Shown here in pieces: positions 1 through 6,541 of a stretch of DNA of 8,523 bases (position 1 is its first letter; every line of letters starts with the position of its first letter). The stretch is taken from contig JASFYK010000038.1 in assembly GCA_030055545.1 (NCBI GenBank), positions 1 through 8,523 of the forward strand, written 5' to 3'. Position numbers and translations under genes: made by a program. The notes under the pieces are model-generated. The model made no database searches, had not been told where the DNA came from, and saw only the letters and a list, made by a program, of their open reading frames with translations. Source of the stretch: Thermoproteota archaeon (GTDB lineage Archaea > Thermoproteota > Methanomethylicia > Methanomethylicales > Methanomethylicaceae).

Positions 1-2
1 TC

Positions 3-554
3 TCATTCCCAGTCTTCTTCCTGGGCATCATATTCATTCTCGTCTTCTCGTACCAACTTGGTTGGCTGCCCTCGGCAGGTGCGCATGGCGCGCCGCAGCT
101 CTGGCCTGTTTTCGGGATCCAGAATCCTTTCCTAGACGAACTTGCCCATCTTGCAATGCCTGCAACTGTATTGACCTTGGCCGGTCTGGCCTATAACACG
201 CGCCTTCTAAGAGCCGGTATGCTGGAGGTGCTCAGGCAGGACTACATAATGGCTGCAAGGGCGAGCGGCATATCAGAGAGGAGGATCCTCTTCAAGTATG
301 CCCTTAAGAATGCGATCATGCCTCTGATAACCCTGCTTGGCATGTCCATCGGCTTCGCCATAGCAGGTGCACCAGCGACCGAAACAGTCTTCAGCTGGCC
401 GGGACTGGGTCGTGCCTATGTCACAGCCGCCTCAAGGCTCGATTTCCCCCTGATCATGGGGATAACTATGATCATCACGATAATGATACTTGTTGCGAAC
501 TTAATTACTGACATCTCTTACGCCGCGATTGATCCTAGGATATCGATAGATTAG
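3..554 (+). CDS. dppB: Peptide ABC transporter permease DppB (5'-truncated)
   Basis: This is the C-terminal 183 residues of an Opp/Dpp-type inner permease; the frame is open to the left edge, so the start lies outside the window. The visible part begins in a transmembrane helix (residues 1-17), followed by an outer loop. The cytoplasmic EAA loop lies around residues 70-107; it contains 'DYIMAARASGIS' followed by 'KYALKNAIMP' and docks on an ATPase subunit. The family-typical 'ETVFSWPGLGR' segment comes next (about residues 126-137), then the last membrane helix (about 150-170) and the terminal 'DPRI' motif shared by this family. With DppC it forms the channel through which solute passes. The stop is 10 bp before dppC. 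The promoter of the operon is not visible. Assignment to the peptide/nickel permease family is firm; the true substrate (di- or oligopeptide, nickel, sugar) cannot be read from this subunit. Confidence 0.95.
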   Translation, partial: SFPVFFLGIIFILVFSYQLGWLPSAGAHGAPQLWPVFGIQNPFLDELAHLAMPATVLTLAGLAYNTRLLRAGMLEVLRQDYIMAARASGISERRILFKYALKNAIMPLITLLGMSIGFAIAGAPATETVFSWPGLGRAYVTAASRLDFPLIMGITMIITIMILVANLITDISYAAIDPRISID

Positions 555-564
555 GTGAAAGATT

Positions 565-1548
565 ATGGTTCGTCTATCTCTCAGGGACAGGGGAAACGAA
601 GCTCAAGAAAGGCGTTCGGCAAGCCAGTGGGCAGTAGCATGGCGCCGATTCAAGAAGCACAAGTCCGGTCTGTTCGGGCTTGGAATGATCGTTGCTCTCA
701 TTATAATAGCGATGATAAGTATATTTGCTCCAACTCATCCGCAGCAGGGTGCTATTCTTTACCCTGCAAGGCCTAATCCTGATGCTTTCTTGCCTCTCTA
801 TGAAGGAGAAGCAGGGCAACCCCCTTCATGGAAGCATCCTTTCGGCACAACCATAATTGGAACTGATGTATTCAGCGAGGTGGTTCACGGTACCGTCTAC
901 ACTTTGTATGTTGCAGTAGGGACTACACTTATAGCGATGTTGATTACTGTAATAGTTGGCATTTCATCCGGGTATATGGGAAGGATAGTCGATGATGTTC
1001 TGATGCGCATAACCGAGGTGTTCCTTGTTTTCCCGTCGCTGCTGCTGATCCTTGTTTTTGCTAGAATGTACCAGCTAATCAACCCAGAGCCGTTCTGGAA
1101 TATTTTGGGGATCTCCATACCGGTCAACCTGACAATGATCGTGGTGATTGTCGCCGTATTCGCATGGGCAGGCAACGCGAGGGTCATCAGGGGAGAAGTA
1201 ATGGCCCTGAAAGAAAAGGAGTTCATCCAGGCTGCAAAGAGCTTGGGAGCCAGCTCAAGATGGATAATGCTCAGGCACATCTTTCCCAACATACTGCCCC
1301 AGGTTATTGTGATCGCAACACTCACAATGGCATCTGCAGTACTTATCGAGGCAGTGGTGTCCTTCTTGGGTTTTGGAGATCCAAATACGGTCACTTGGGG
1401 TAGGATGATGGAGGAGAGCTTCCAGAATATGAGCACGACTTGGTGGGCTGAAGTCTTCCCAGGACTTGCGGTCTTTTTCACCGTGCTTGCATTCAACCTG
1501 ATGGGCGATGGGATCTCTGACGCATTGAACCCGAGGCTGAGGGAGTGA
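565..1548 (+). CDS. dppC: Peptide ABC transporter permease DppC
   Basis: Full-length 327-residue second permease subunit, of normal length for the family. A cytoplasmic N-terminus rich in Arg/Lys (residues 1-34) leads into TM1 (about 35-55). An extracellular loop follows, with the family hallmark 'HPFGT...GTDVFSEV' (about 91-106). Five more helices lie near 110-135, 150-168, 188-206, 245-265 and 298-315. The EAA coupling loop is at 210-241 ('EFIQAAKSLGAS' then 'HIFPN'), and the C-terminus has the usual 'GDGISDALNPRLR' motif. The ATG start at 565 is supported by GGTGA at 554-558, six bases upstream, which overlaps the dppB stop codon. The stop codon overlaps the leader of dppD, so the genes are probably translationally coupled. 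It pairs with DppB as the membrane channel. Confidence 0.97.
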   Translation: MVRLSLRDRGNEAQERRSASQWAVAWRRFKKHKSGLFGLGMIVALIIIAMISIFAPTHPQQGAILYPARPNPDAFLPLYEGEAGQPPSWKHPFGTTIIGTDVFSEVVHGTVYTLYVAVGTTLIAMLITVIVGISSGYMGRIVDDVLMRITEVFLVFPSLLLILVFARMYQLINPEPFWNILGISIPVNLTMIVVIVAVFAWAGNARVIRGEVMALKEKEFIQAAKSLGASSRWIMLRHIFPNILPQVIVIATLTMASAVLIEAVVSFLGFGDPNTVTWGRMMEESFQNMSTTWWAEVFPGLAVFFTVLAFNLMGDGISDALNPRLRE

Positions 1549-1550
1549 CT

Positions 1551-2519
1551 ATGGATCTTTTACAGGTAAATGACCTAAAGACATACTTTTTCACAGAAGC
1601 TGGAGTGGTCAAGGCAGTCGACGGCATCACATTCAACGTTGAAAAGGGGTGCACAGTCGGACTAGTGGGCGAGAGCGGGAGCGGTAAGTCTGTGACTGCC
1701 CAGTCAGTCCTGCGAATAGTCCCCAAGCCTGGAAAGATCATCGGCGGAAAGATATTCTTCAATGGTGAGGACATCCTTGCTAAGAAGGAGGATGAGATGC
1801 GTTCCTACCGAGGAAAAAAGATAAGCCTGATCTTCCAGGATCCCACGAGCTCCCTGAATCCTGTATTCACAATCGGCACCCAACTCGCCGAAATAGTGAG
1901 GCAGCACAAGCGGATCGACAAGAGCGAAGCCGCCGAAGAAGTGATCAAGGCACTTAAGCTTGTCCGCCTCCCTGACCCTGAAGAAGCTATAACTCGATAC
2001 CCGCACCAGTTCAGCGGGGGAATGAAGCAGAGGATCTGCATCGCCAGGGCCCTCCTTCTCAACCCTGAACTTCTGTTCGCAGATGAGCCGACTACCAATC
2101 TTGATGTCACAATACAGGCGCAAATAATCAACCTGCTGATTGAGCTCCAAAAGAACATCGGTCTAACCCTCGTAATGATAACTCATGACATGGGCATCGT
2201 TACGCAAATGTGCAAGTGCGTCGTTGTGCTTTACGCTGGCAACGTAATGGAGATTGGCAGCATCGAGCAGATATTCCAGATGCCGCACCCCTACACTGAA
2301 GCACTGCTCAAGGCTGTGCCTAGGCTAGACCAGACAAGGAAGCTAATTTCCATACCTGGAAACATTCCGAACCTGATCAACCCCCCATACGGCTGCAGGT
2401 TCCACCCGCGCTGCCAGTACGCGATCGACAGGTGCAAGGACGAGATCCCGCCGCTTGTGGACGTCGGTGAGGGTCATATGATTTCGTGCCATCGCTGGCG
2501 CGAACTTAATGGAGGCTAG
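1551..2519 (+). CDS. dppD: Peptide ABC transporter ATPase DppD
   Basis: A 322-residue nucleotide-binding subunit. It has Walker A 'GESGSGKS' at about 40-47, Q-loop glutamine in 'FQDP' near 96, the signature 'FSGGMKQR' near 154-161, Walker B plus catalytic Glu in 'LLFADEPT' near 174-181, the D-loop just after, and the switch His in 'THD' near 212. The C-terminal extension specific to Opp/Dpp ATPases is present, including 'INPPYGCRFHPRC'. Its four cysteines (about 282, 288, 295, 313) match the [4Fe-4S] site known in this family. I prefer ATG 1551 because GGGAGTGA at 1541-1548 sits just upstream. GTG 1545, which overlaps the dppC stop, would add two residues (Met-Thr). The protein would hydrolyse ATP on the cytoplasmic face as a heterodimer with DppF. 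Two C-terminal stretches are nearly identical to dppF at DNA level. Confidence 0.96.
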   Translation: MDLLQVNDLKTYFFTEAGVVKAVDGITFNVEKGCTVGLVGESGSGKSVTAQSVLRIVPKPGKIIGGKIFFNGEDILAKKEDEMRSYRGKKISLIFQDPTSSLNPVFTIGTQLAEIVRQHKRIDKSEAAEEVIKALKLVRLPDPEEAITRYPHQFSGGMKQRICIARALLLNPELLFADEPTTNLDVTIQAQIINLLIELQKNIGLTLVMITHDMGIVTQMCKCVVVLYAGNVMEIGSIEQIFQMPHPYTEALLKAVPRLDQTRKLISIPGNIPNLINPPYGCRFHPRCQYAIDRCKDEIPPLVDVGEGHMISCHRWRELNGG

Positions 2520-2523
2520 GACG

Positions 2524-3516
2524 ATGGAAACATTGCTCGAAGTGAACGATCTCGTGAAGTATTTCCCCGTTTACTCCCGTGGGATATTCATGAAGAAAGT
2601 AGTTGGTAATGTGCACGCAGTGGATCACATAAGCTTCGAAGTGCGCAAAGGTGAGACCGTCGGGCTAGTCGGCGAAAGTGGTTGTGGGAAAACGACCACT
2701 GGTAAGCTCATCCTGAATCTTGAGAAGGCCACCTCGGGCGAGGTCAAATTTGAAGGTGTTGATGTTCTAAAGACATTCGAAAAGGGCAGCAGTGAGGAAA
2801 AGTCTCGCCTGAGAAGATCGATGCAGATGGTGTTCCAGAACCCCTACGCTTCATTGGATCCAAGGATGACGATATACGACATCATCAGTGAGCCGTTCAA
2901 GATCCACCGCCATATACCAAAAGAGGAATGGGAAAACCGAGTTTACAAGCTGCTTTCTATGGTCGGTCTAGAGCCTTACCATGCCGAGAGATACCCTCAC
3001 GAATTCAGCGGGGGCCAGAGGCAGAGGATCTGCATCGCCAGGGCAATCGCAGTCGAACCTAAGTTTATAGTGGCAGACGAACCCGTCTCGTCGTTGGACG
3101 TTTCGATCAGGGCGCAGATCCTGAACCTCATGATGGATCTGCAGAAGGAATTGGGGATATCCTATCTTTACATATCCCACGACCTCAGCTCTGTACGTCA
3201 GATATCCCACCGCGTAGTCGTTATGTACCTCGGCGAGATAGTCGAGGCGGCGCCTACCGAGAAGCACTTCGAACACCCTATCCACCCGTATACGCGGGCC
3301 CTGATCTCTGCCGTGCCTATACCCGACCCTGCTAGAAAAATGGATGTGATCCTCCTTCCAGGAGAGGTCCCCAGCCCGATCAACCCCCCATCCGGCTGCA
3401 GGTTCCACCCGCGCTGCCAGTATGCAACCGACAAGTGCAAACTGGAGAAGCCAAAGCTCGAGGAAATCGACAGGGATCACTTCGTGGCTTGCCATTATGC
3501 TATGAACTTCATGTGA
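2524..3516 (+). CDS. dppF: Peptide ABC transporter ATPase DppF
   Basis: A 330-residue second ATPase. Walker A 'GESGCGKT' is at about 50-57, the Q-loop 'FQNP' near 105, the signature 'FSGGQRQR' near 161-168, Walker B 'FIVADEPVSSLD' near 181-192 and the switch His in 'SHD' near 219. Before Walker A, the insertion around 'YSRGIFMKKVVGNVHAVD' is typical of DppF/OppF and distinguishes it from DppD. The Opp/Dpp C-terminal extension holds four Cys (about 292, 298, 305, 323) in the same spacing as DppD. I chose ATG 2524 because GGAGG at 2511-2515 lies eight bases upstream, inside the end of dppD. The upstream ATG 2509 would overlap dppD by 11 bp and has no comparable ribosome site. It is the last gene of the dppBCDF run and is followed by a T-rich terminator region. 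Confidence 0.96.
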   Translation: METLLEVNDLVKYFPVYSRGIFMKKVVGNVHAVDHISFEVRKGETVGLVGESGCGKTTTGKLILNLEKATSGEVKFEGVDVLKTFEKGSSEEKSRLRRSMQMVFQNPYASLDPRMTIYDIISEPFKIHRHIPKEEWENRVYKLLSMVGLEPYHAERYPHEFSGGQRQRICIARAIAVEPKFIVADEPVSSLDVSIRAQILNLMMDLQKELGISYLYISHDLSSVRQISHRVVVMYLGEIVEAAPTEKHFEHPIHPYTRALISAVPIPDPARKMDVILLPGEVPSPINPPSGCRFHPRCQYATDKCKLEKPKLEEIDRDHFVACHYAMNFM

Positions 3517-3532
3517 TCTCGATTGAAATGTC

Positions 3533-3578
3533 ATTTTTTGTTATTTTCCAAATCTGTTGATTGATTTTTTCATATTTT
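3533..3578 (+). terminator. T-rich terminator after dppF
   Basis: Beginning 17 bp after the dppF stop there is a T6 run (3534-3539), then further T-runs including another T6 near 3565-3570 and T5 near 3575-3579, with no GC-rich hairpin. Oligo-T tracts on the non-template strand are the usual intrinsic termination signal in archaea. They would separate the dppBCDF message from the binding-protein gene, although read-through is possible. Confidence 0.6.
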
Positions 3579-3586
3579 TATGGTAG

Positions 3587-3596
3587 TTTTTAAATA
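3587..3596 (+). promoter_or_regulatory. TATA box of the binding-protein gene
   Basis: The sequence TTTTTAAATA fits the archaeal TATA consensus. It is 57-66 bp upstream of the ATG at 3653 and predicts a transcription start near 3619, giving a leader of about 34 nt. It lies immediately after the dppF terminator region, so the binding protein can be made independently of, and probably in excess over, the membrane complex. Confidence 0.6.
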
Positions 3597-3612
3597 GGTT
3601 CTGCCTGTATAA

Positions 3613-3637
3613 TTGATCAACTACACAATATGTGTAG
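3613..3637. promoter_or_regulatory. Inverted repeats at the predicted transcript start (candidate operator)
   Basis: Positions 3621-3637 contain a perfect 7-bp inverted repeat with a 3-bp centre (CTACACA-ATA-TGTGTAG). The perfect 8-bp palindrome TTGATCAA (3613-3620) abuts it. Together they cover the expected transcription start and early leader, where archaeal repressors commonly block RNA polymerase. The GGTGA ribosome site follows at 3641-3645, so the same repeat could instead fold as a leader RNA hairpin next to the ribosome site. Which role it has is inference. Confidence 0.45.
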
Positions 3638-3652
3638 ATTGGTGAAATTGAA

Positions 3653-6052
3653 ATGAAGTCCAAAATTTTTGCAGCTGCAATGCTATTTATCTTGCTTGGT
3701 TCGATGCTAGCAATCGCTCCGGTGCCAAAAGTTGAGGCTACGCCTGACGGTGTCTTCAAAATCACAATGGTAGCTCCAGGAAGCGCAAATTTGCTCAGGA
3801 GACAATGGGCCCTCATAATAGCGAACTCGTTCAAGTCGGTCGGAATCGATTCCAGAGTCGTATTCTTGGGATGGGGCTCTGTATATGACAGGATCCTCAC
3901 CCCTGACCCATCCATGGTGGGCAAGACATACGATCAGGGCGGCTTCGATGCCCTCTTCATCGGCTGGACGCCAGGCTCTCCGGTGGCCCCGTTCGCAGGC
4001 TCGTTCCAGATCTACTACAGCGCGAACACGCCCCCCAATTCTAACTACTTCCTATGGCAGAACCCGCAGTCTGACGCTCTGATAGAGAAATTCATGACCG
4101 AGGGCTATAACGCCGAAGGCATAAAGGCATTCAAGGACTGGCAGTACGTCCAGTACATCGACGTCCCTGCGTCCCAGATATTCTTCTCCACTGCCATCTT
4201 CACTGCCTCGAAGGACCTTAACTTCAACGGGTACGAGTGGATATTCGACAACCTCGGCCCTGTACCGCAGTACCTGACCGGTCTAAACGAGGTCGTTTTT
4301 GCGTCGACAGGCGAGCTCTTGGATCTCAACCCGCCGCTCTCGAACTCTTGGTACGACACCATAGTCTTCAATTCAATCTTCGACTCGCTCTTCACCCTGA
4401 CCTCCGACTACGAATACGAGCCAGGCATATGCACATCGCTAGAGATCTCTGCGGATGGCAGCACATTTACATACCACCTCAGGGATGATGTCTACTTCCA
4501 CGACGGTATCAAGATGACCGCCGACGACGTCGTCTTCTCGTTCCTCGCCTACCTCAACCCGAAGTCTGGTTCGCAGCAGTCCGGATATGAGGCTGGATAC
4601 ATCGGCGACGACATAACCTTCGTCTATGCCGACGGGACGACCTCGAGGCTAGTCCTTGATCTGAGCGGCGACGAGCCTGTGGCATACTACCCCGCTCCAG
4701 CCAATGTGAGCGGAACGAGGCCCGCTAGGATAGAGGCCCTCGACGCCAACACGGTTCGGATAACCATCGCGGAGTTCGGCGGCCTCGGCAAGCCTGTCGC
4801 GACATTCCACCCTGAAGGCGATGGAGTCGCGATCCTGCCGAAGCACGTGCTCGAGGCGGTGCCTTTCGAGGACTGGAAGACCCACCCGTTCAACAGCGGG
4901 ACTGGGACCTATGAGTCCAACGGCAAGACCTTCTCCGGGCCGATAGGAACAGGTCCTTACACCTTCAAGAGCTACAGCCCAGTTCAAGCACTAGTAACCC
5001 TTGAGAAGAACAACAACTACTGGGACAAGGCGAGGCTCGAGTCCGCGGGCTACTTCACCGTCCAGAAGTTCTACGTGAGGTACATCGTCGAGAAGGACAG
5101 CGCGATAGCGGCCCTCAAGAACGGGCAGGTCCACATACTCGACCAGAACTACCAGCTCGGCAACGACTACAAGGCGGGCAACCTTGACTTCGCGGCAAAC
5201 TACGAGCTGAGGGGATCAGGGATCCAGCAGCTCGGGTACAACATGAGGCACCCCGTCTTCGGGACCGGAGTGGACACTCCGCTCGGGAAGTCGAACCCTG
5301 CGAGGGCAGCCGAGGCAGCCAGGTACGTCCGCCAGGCGATGGACTACCTGATACCGAGGCAGCTGATCATCGACAACCTCCTGGGAGGGTTCGGTGAGCC
5401 GGCCGCGGTGCACGTCAACCCCGTCAGCCCGTACTACAACTCGAGCATAGTGGCAAGAGAATATAGCCCAACCAAAGCTAAGGAACTCTTGGCGGCGGCT
5501 GGATATTCGGTTGGAGTTACTCCTTCAGGGCCTACTGTATTGTCGAGTTACCTCCTCGGGCAGCCTATCGCATTCGAAGGAACATTCGACATAGATCCGG
5601 TTGTCGCTCTGGAGCAGGACGGGATTGTCGCGCTACTGCTGATGAGCACCGACAATTCGACTTGGACACCCGTAGCACAAACCGTAGTTAACACAGGCGG
5701 CTACTACAAGATGAGCTACACACCAACCCAAACTGGCACCTACTACTTCAAGGTCCAGCTGACCGGAGTCGGAGCGAAGACCGCTGCTGCTTCGGCAGCA
5801 TCAGGTCCAGACTACCCGTACGGAAGCATTAGCAAGGTAATGGACCCGCAGACGACTCCAGCCAAGAGTGTAACGGTGATCTCTGTCGACAATGCAATCT
5901 CATCCTACGCAAACCAAGTGAATACGCTAAACACAAAGGTCAATGACCTGTCCGCGCAGCTCGCGAATGCCACAAATATGGCCTATGCTGGCATAGGGCT
6001 TGCAATTATAGCATTGATAGTTGCAATCGCCCTCGGTATGAGGAAAAAATAA
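3653..6052 (+). CDS. Circularly permuted, membrane-anchored family-5 solute-binding protein (DppA-like)
   Basis: This 799-residue extracellular receptor probably feeds the adjacent DppBCDF importer. Residues 1-29 form a signal peptide (Lys, hydrophobic core, 'VEA' cleavage-like end). Residues 31-208 match the C-terminal lobe of SBP_bac_5 proteins: 'PDGVFKITMV', 'SVGID', 'FDALFIGW' and 'NPQSDALIEKF'. Residues 211-620 match the normal N-terminal part of the same fold: 'LEISADGSTFTYHLRDDVYF', 'FHDGIKMTADDVVFSF', 'IGTGPYTFKSY', 'NNNYWDKA', 'AALKNGQVHIL', 'YVRQAMDYLIPRQLIIDNLL', ending in 'AKELLAAAGY'. The order is therefore inverted relative to the family. Residues about 622-708 look like an Ig-like beta domain ('GGYYKMSYTPTQTGTYYFKV'), 745-775 a Leu/Asn/Gln-rich coiled-coil stalk, and 777-796 a transmembrane anchor ending in 'MRKK'. 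ATG 3653 has GGTGA seven bases upstream. Third-codon GC is very high from about 3930 to 5453 and then drops sharply. Membership of the family is firm; the substrate is unknown. Confidence 0.93.
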   Translation: MKSKIFAAAMLFILLGSMLAIAPVPKVEATPDGVFKITMVAPGSANLLRRQWALIIANSFKSVGIDSRVVFLGWGSVYDRILTPDPSMVGKTYDQGGFDALFIGWTPGSPVAPFAGSFQIYYSANTPPNSNYFLWQNPQSDALIEKFMTEGYNAEGIKAFKDWQYVQYIDVPASQIFFSTAIFTASKDLNFNGYEWIFDNLGPVPQYLTGLNEVVFASTGELLDLNPPLSNSWYDTIVFNSIFDSLFTLTSDYEYEPGICTSLEISADGSTFTYHLRDDVYFHDGIKMTADDVVFSFLAYLNPKSGSQQSGYEAGYIGDDITFVYADGTTSRLVLDLSGDEPVAYYPAPANVSGTRPARIEALDANTVRITIAEFGGLGKPVATFHPEGDGVAILPKHVLEAVPFEDWKTHPFNSGTGTYESNGKTFSGPIGTGPYTFKSYSPVQALVTLEKNNNYWDKARLESAGYFTVQKFYVRYIVEKDSAIAALKNGQVHILDQNYQLGNDYKAGNLDFAANYELRGSGIQQLGYNMRHPVFGTGVDTPLGKSNPARAAEAARYVRQAMDYLIPRQLIIDNLLGGFGEPAAVHVNPVSPYYNSSIVAREYSPTKAKELLAAAGYSVGVTPSGPTVLSSYLLGQPIAFEGTFDIDPVVALEQDGIVALLLMSTDNSTWTPVAQTVVNTGGYYKMSYTPTQTGTYYFKVQLTGVGAKTAAASAASGPDYPYGSISKVMDPQTTPAKSVTVISVDNAISSYANQVNTLNTKVNDLSAQLANATNMAYAGIGLAIIALIVAIALGMRKK

Positions 6053-6058
6053 ATCTCC

Positions 6059-6072
6059 TTTTTTTTATTTTT
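6059..6072 (+). terminator. T-tract terminator after the binding-protein gene
   Basis: T8, one A, then T5, starting six bases after the TAA stop codon. This is the strongest T-tract in the window and is typical of archaeal intrinsic termination. The remaining gap up to 6134 is AT-rich with no further signal I can name. Confidence 0.7.
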
Positions 6073-6134
6073 CTAAAATTACTTATTTAACATATTTTGG
6101 AAATAATTTAATTTATCAATACAAATAGGCTTTA

Positions 6135-6473
6135 TTAAATCATGAATAGCGTCAATGCAAGGCTCTCTGTGAATAGCAGAACTCCAAGGACTACCATCCT
6201 CAGTCCCCTCTTTTCTGGCTTCTCTTTGTTCTCTTTTTTCTGTTCCTCGTCTTTTCCTTCTCTTTTAAGCCTGAGGTAAGCAAACAGCTTGCTATATGCT
6301 ATGCTCGATACAAAAAACCCTAGATAGCCACCAAAAATCAGCACAATCCCGCTCAATAGAAAAATCGTAAGAACGAACGTGTTGAGAAAGTTCCAGCCCG
6401 CTAAAGAACCGAGAAAGGACACCATGAGTGCAATCATGTTAAGGATTATGAAGTCCGCGACCAGAATCCTCAA
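6135..6473 (-). CDS. Small three-helix membrane protein, function unknown
   Basis: A 112-residue protein with hydrophobic helices at about 5-25, 31-60 (long, perhaps one helix plus a re-entrant part) and 92-111. A strongly charged Lys/Glu loop lies at about 68-91 ('KREGKDEEQKKENKEKPEKR') and is presumably cytoplasmic. I do not recognise the family. The only reasonable start for the full reading frame is TTG at 6473; a TAG stop lies eight codons upstream. ATG 6437 would delete much of the first helix. On this strand a TATA box (6496-6502) lies about 26 bp before the TTG, so the transcript may be nearly leaderless. It converges on the binding-protein gene and is divergent from the surface protein at 6542. 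The regular helix-charge-helix layout argues that it is real, but no function is proposed. Confidence 0.72.
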   Translation of the reverse strand: MRILVADFIILNMIALMVSFLGSLAGWNFLNTFVLTIFLLSGIVLIFGGYLGFFVSSIAYSKLFAYLRLKREGKDEEQKKENKEKPEKRGLRMVVLGVLLFTESLALTLFMI

Positions 6474-6495
6474 ATTGCAAACCTTCAGGAGAGCC

Positions 6496-6502
6496 TATAT
6501 AA
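6496..6502. promoter_or_regulatory. Symmetrical TATA box shared by two divergent genes
   Basis: TATATAA on the + strand reads TTATATA on the - strand. It lies 40 bp before ATG 6542 on one side and 23 bp before TTG 6473 on the other. A start about 26 bp from its centre falls near 6525 for the rightward gene and near 6473 for the leftward gene. No other convincing TATA box is present in the 68-bp spacer between 6473 and 6542. Confidence 0.55.
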
Positions 6503-6541
6503 CCCCGTTCCTAAATGTTTTTTCTGTGATTAGTGGTATCA

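Noticed and set aside
897..1496. Long open frame on the - strand opposite dppC (about 199 codons)
   Set aside because: It lies wholly antisense to a clear permease gene, with unlikely composition and no ribosome site. It is a shadow of the codon bias of dppC.
2968..3534. Long open frame on the - strand opposite dppF (about 188 codons)
   Set aside because: It is antisense to the ATPase signature and Walker B region, and its predicted protein has no coherent hydrophobic or domain pattern.
3541..3924. - strand frame covering the receptor promoter region
   Set aside because: It covers the terminator, TATA box and signal-peptide region of the receptor gene, with no supporting start signal. It is a chance frame.
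4649..4987. - strand frames inside the receptor gene
   Set aside because: They arise from the GC3-rich codons of the receptor gene on the other strand.
3653..6052. Two separate or broken binding-protein genes joined by an assembly error
   Set aside because: There is one uninterrupted frame with a single signal peptide and one anchor. The two halves are complementary, not redundant, and composition is uniform across the junction near residue 210. Kept only as a refutation route.
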